Of a DNA stretch of 64,000 bases, positions 61,873 through 64,000 are shown piece after piece. Under the pieces are notes generated by a model that worked only from the letters and a program-made list of their open reading frames with translations, did no database searches and was not told the origin of the DNA. The DNA is from Ischnura elegans (Eukaryota > Arthropoda > Insecta > Odonata > Coenagrionidae): contig NC_060259.1 in assembly GCF_921293095.1 (NCBI RefSeq), positions 28,403,812 to 28,467,811 of the forward strand, read 5' to 3'. Positions within the stretch are counted from its first letter, which is position 1. The number at the start of each line of letters is the position of its first letter. Both the position numbers and the translations under genes were made by a program.

Positions 61873-63144
61873 AATAGGGTAGTTTCCTATTATTTTTTTA
61901 TTGCCTAAATCAAAGCACTTTTACTCCTGGAGTACGCATTGCAAGCTTTTAGATTTTTAAATGACAATATCTATTTTTCATAATTAAATGAAAAGTGAAA
62001 ATTTTCAAGTGCGTGAATATGCGACGGCTAAGGCCCAGCGCACACGGTGTGACTGTTTTACAACTACCGTTGCAAACCAGTTGCGCGCGCAACTGTTTTG
62101 TGACATCGACAATGTATTTGAGTGGGGAGGCGCACACGACGCGACTGGTTTTTGACGATCTCAAACCAGTCTGAAACCAGTCACATGCAACCGTGGGCCC
62201 GCGGTTGCAGTTGCGTTGCAGACTTCAGTTGCACGAGACCACGTGGTGTTTTGGTGGTATTTTGGCGGCCGTATAGTGTCGATCTCAAATTGAATGATCA
62301 AGAAGTCAACATGAAGCTCGTTGGAGCAGTAGAGAAGCATGAAGTCCCGAACAAATGCAAATTATATAACGTCTTTGGTATTGATAATAGTTCACAGCGT
62401 CTTCTTCTCCTGACTCAGTGTTAGTAAGCGCTGACGGCCAAGGCAAGGGCTAAAAAACAACACGGACCACACTAAATAAACACTTCACTGATTGCACAAT
62501 GGACGAAACTGATTTACAACCAGCCCTTTGTCATTACACCCGTGCGCGGACAGAAGTTTTGTTTCAGTTGCAAACTGGTTGCAGACGCAACTGATTCCCA
62601 ACTGTGGTCACAAAAGAGTCGCTCCCTGTGCGCTGGGCCTAAGTATGAAAGCTGGGAAATGCCCGTGTGATGTCATTCTGCTTCCCTCTGCCGCCGTGTG
62701 AGGTGACCTTGGGGCAAGGATGTGTGCGCTGCTGCGATGCAGGCTGCTGGCAGGTAGCAGAGTACCCTGCTAGCAGGTAGCGCTTGGCTTAAATAAGAAT
62801 TATTTATCAAACGAAGGAAACTTTCCAACCATAGGCAGTTTTAATAGGTGATTATTAAGAGATATTTCCCTGAGCTCTGTGCCTCATGCATGCATTGGTA
62901 ATCTCAGACAATGTAAAACTCCTATCTACTCGTATAGAAACTAGGTCCCTGTGACGCCACGTGGAGTGGCATCGCATGGGCGCAAATCTGGCCTTTTTCA
63001 AATGCGATTATAATTTACCATTGCCATTTGTCTAAACTGGGATTTCTAAAACCAAATAATTTGTATATTATGAATATACTAATGGTGGGTAACAAATCGC
63101 AATCAATGCCCTTCGTTTTCTTTGATGAAGGAAACTACCCTATT
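61873..63144. mobile_element. dispersed repeat, copy B, with terminal inverted repeats and a nested insertion
   Basis: aatagggtagtttc at 61873 is inverted at the right end as gaaactaccctatt (63131-63144). Without the nested 608-bp insertion and its duplicated TAA it is about 660 bp. Copy A is at 12328-12676. Confidence 0.7.
62032..62639. mobile_element. PIF/Harbinger element, non-autonomous (608 bp), TAA duplication
   Basis: Termini ggcccagcgcacac and its inverse gtgcgctgggcc are flanked by TAA on both sides (62029-62031 and 62640-62642). Copy A of the host repeat has a single TAA at the same site. Inside, about 62295-62380 on the plus strand reads NDQEVNMKLVGAVEKHEV, like the start of the MADF/Myb-like protein that PIF/Harbinger elements encode. 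Confidence 0.85.
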
Positions 63145-64000
63145 ATTTAGATGACATTCTATACAGCATACACTCCACACCAGATGTGTGCGTGCATGAA
63201 TTACATGCATCATGTTGTTTTCTGGAGGGTATATTAGTGGCGTTGAAAGTGTACTAATGAGCAAATGTAATAAAATTAAAAGTAAGAGAAAAGAAGAGAG
63301 ATAGAACAAGAGAGCATGATTGAAGCTGAATGCGGACCACAGTGAATAAGCTGGAGACAGGAGAAAAACTGTTGGGCGAGTGACTGGGATCAGCCATGAA
63401 CCATTGGAGCAGGCAATCCAGTCCTCATAAAAATTAAATGCAGTCCAAATGGATCAAGGAAGAATACCAAGGTATCCTGCATGCTATATGACCAATTCAT
63501 CCGCAACCGCCTTGCAAGACTAATAACTTTCACATACAAGACATACACAGTCAAGAGGCCCATATGTTTCCATTTATTATCTATTGCCTAATTCTCGAGC
63601 TATTCACAGTCAACAATGAATGGCCTCAATCCTTTCACATGTAAGTTGATGACATCACACATTCCTGGCTAGCTGGTCACCGCTTGTCAGTTACTCCTTG
63701 ACCTTGAATGGTGTGTTGTTGCTTACACACTTATGAGCAATTTATTTCTCAATGATCAGTAAACCAGTTAATGAACCATATTCCTGAGGACATCACCAAC
63801 TCATGGGAAGTGGGATGCAACTTTTGATTTTAATTTTTAATTTATGAGAGGATGGTTAAATGAGAAAGATTTTCACTCCAGCAGCTGATTTATTTTTTGA
63901 CTGTGGTTAGGCATAGACCTTTTTATGCACTGAAGATAGGAAAGTCTGCAAGAGTTATTGCCAGCGAGCATGCATGCAAACTGAGCCAGGGAGGCAGGCG
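63145..64000. other. unassigned AT-rich sequence
   Basis: No exon or element recognised up to the window end. Confidence 0.4.

Noticed and set aside
62122-62424. Host gene in the 100-codon plus-strand frame
   Set aside because: It lies wholly inside the TAA-flanked Harbinger element.

Overview
This is a eukaryotic, almost certainly arthropod (most likely insect) genomic window. It is AT-rich, has short exons separated by kilobase-scale introns, and is packed with DNA transposons, non-LTR and Penelope-like retroelement relics and tRNA-derived SINEs. Two conserved host genes are recognisable, both on the minus strand and in tandem. I cannot name the species.

Host genes. (1) A complete delta-aminolevulinic acid dehydratase (porphobilinogen synthase, second step of haem synthesis) lies at 280-10364. 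It has eight coding exons that join in phase to a 333-residue protein with intact zinc ligands and both active-site lysines. (2) Upstream, 19468-59054 holds the last twelve coding exons of atypical protein kinase C (aPKC). They cover the second half of PB1, the pseudosubstrate, the C1 domain, the kinase domain and the C-terminal tail. They join in phase to 527 residues. The first exon(s), for the start of PB1, were not found and probably lie beyond base 64000. The aPKC stop and the ALAD start are about 9.1 kb apart.

Most interesting host feature. A GC-rich, CpG-rich island at about 46070-47115, split by a hAT-type MITE, sits in the large intron between the PB1 exon and the exon before the pseudosubstrate. 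On the coding strand it contains an ATG followed by 33 codons and a consensus splice donor. The phase matches the next aPKC exon exactly, so it could encode a PB1-less aPKC isoform from an internal promoter. This is inference and needs transcript data.

Repeats by region. 0-13 kb: a TIR transposon (1367-3287) with a nested MITE, LINE and RTE relics, a Penelope-like C-terminus (7090-7602), hairpin MITEs and a fold-back element (11796-12154). 20-35 kb: two same-length (about 1965 bp) pogo/Tigger derivatives in opposite orientation, an internally deleted mariner, and a three-level nest (pogo MITE inside hAT inside pogo relic) at 28163-30560. 31-43 kb: a Jockey-like relic and a longer LINE reverse-transcriptase relic. 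45-56 kb: a 175-bp tandem duplication, the CpG island, perfect hairpins and a PIF/Harbinger-like MITE family. 57-64 kb: a tRNA-Gly-like SINE, RTE and possible Penelope relics, and a PIF/Harbinger insertion (62032-62639) whose empty site is visible in a second copy of the host repeat near 12.5 kb.

All exon boundaries were derived by hand from splice consensus, phase and known protein families. No search or alignment was run.
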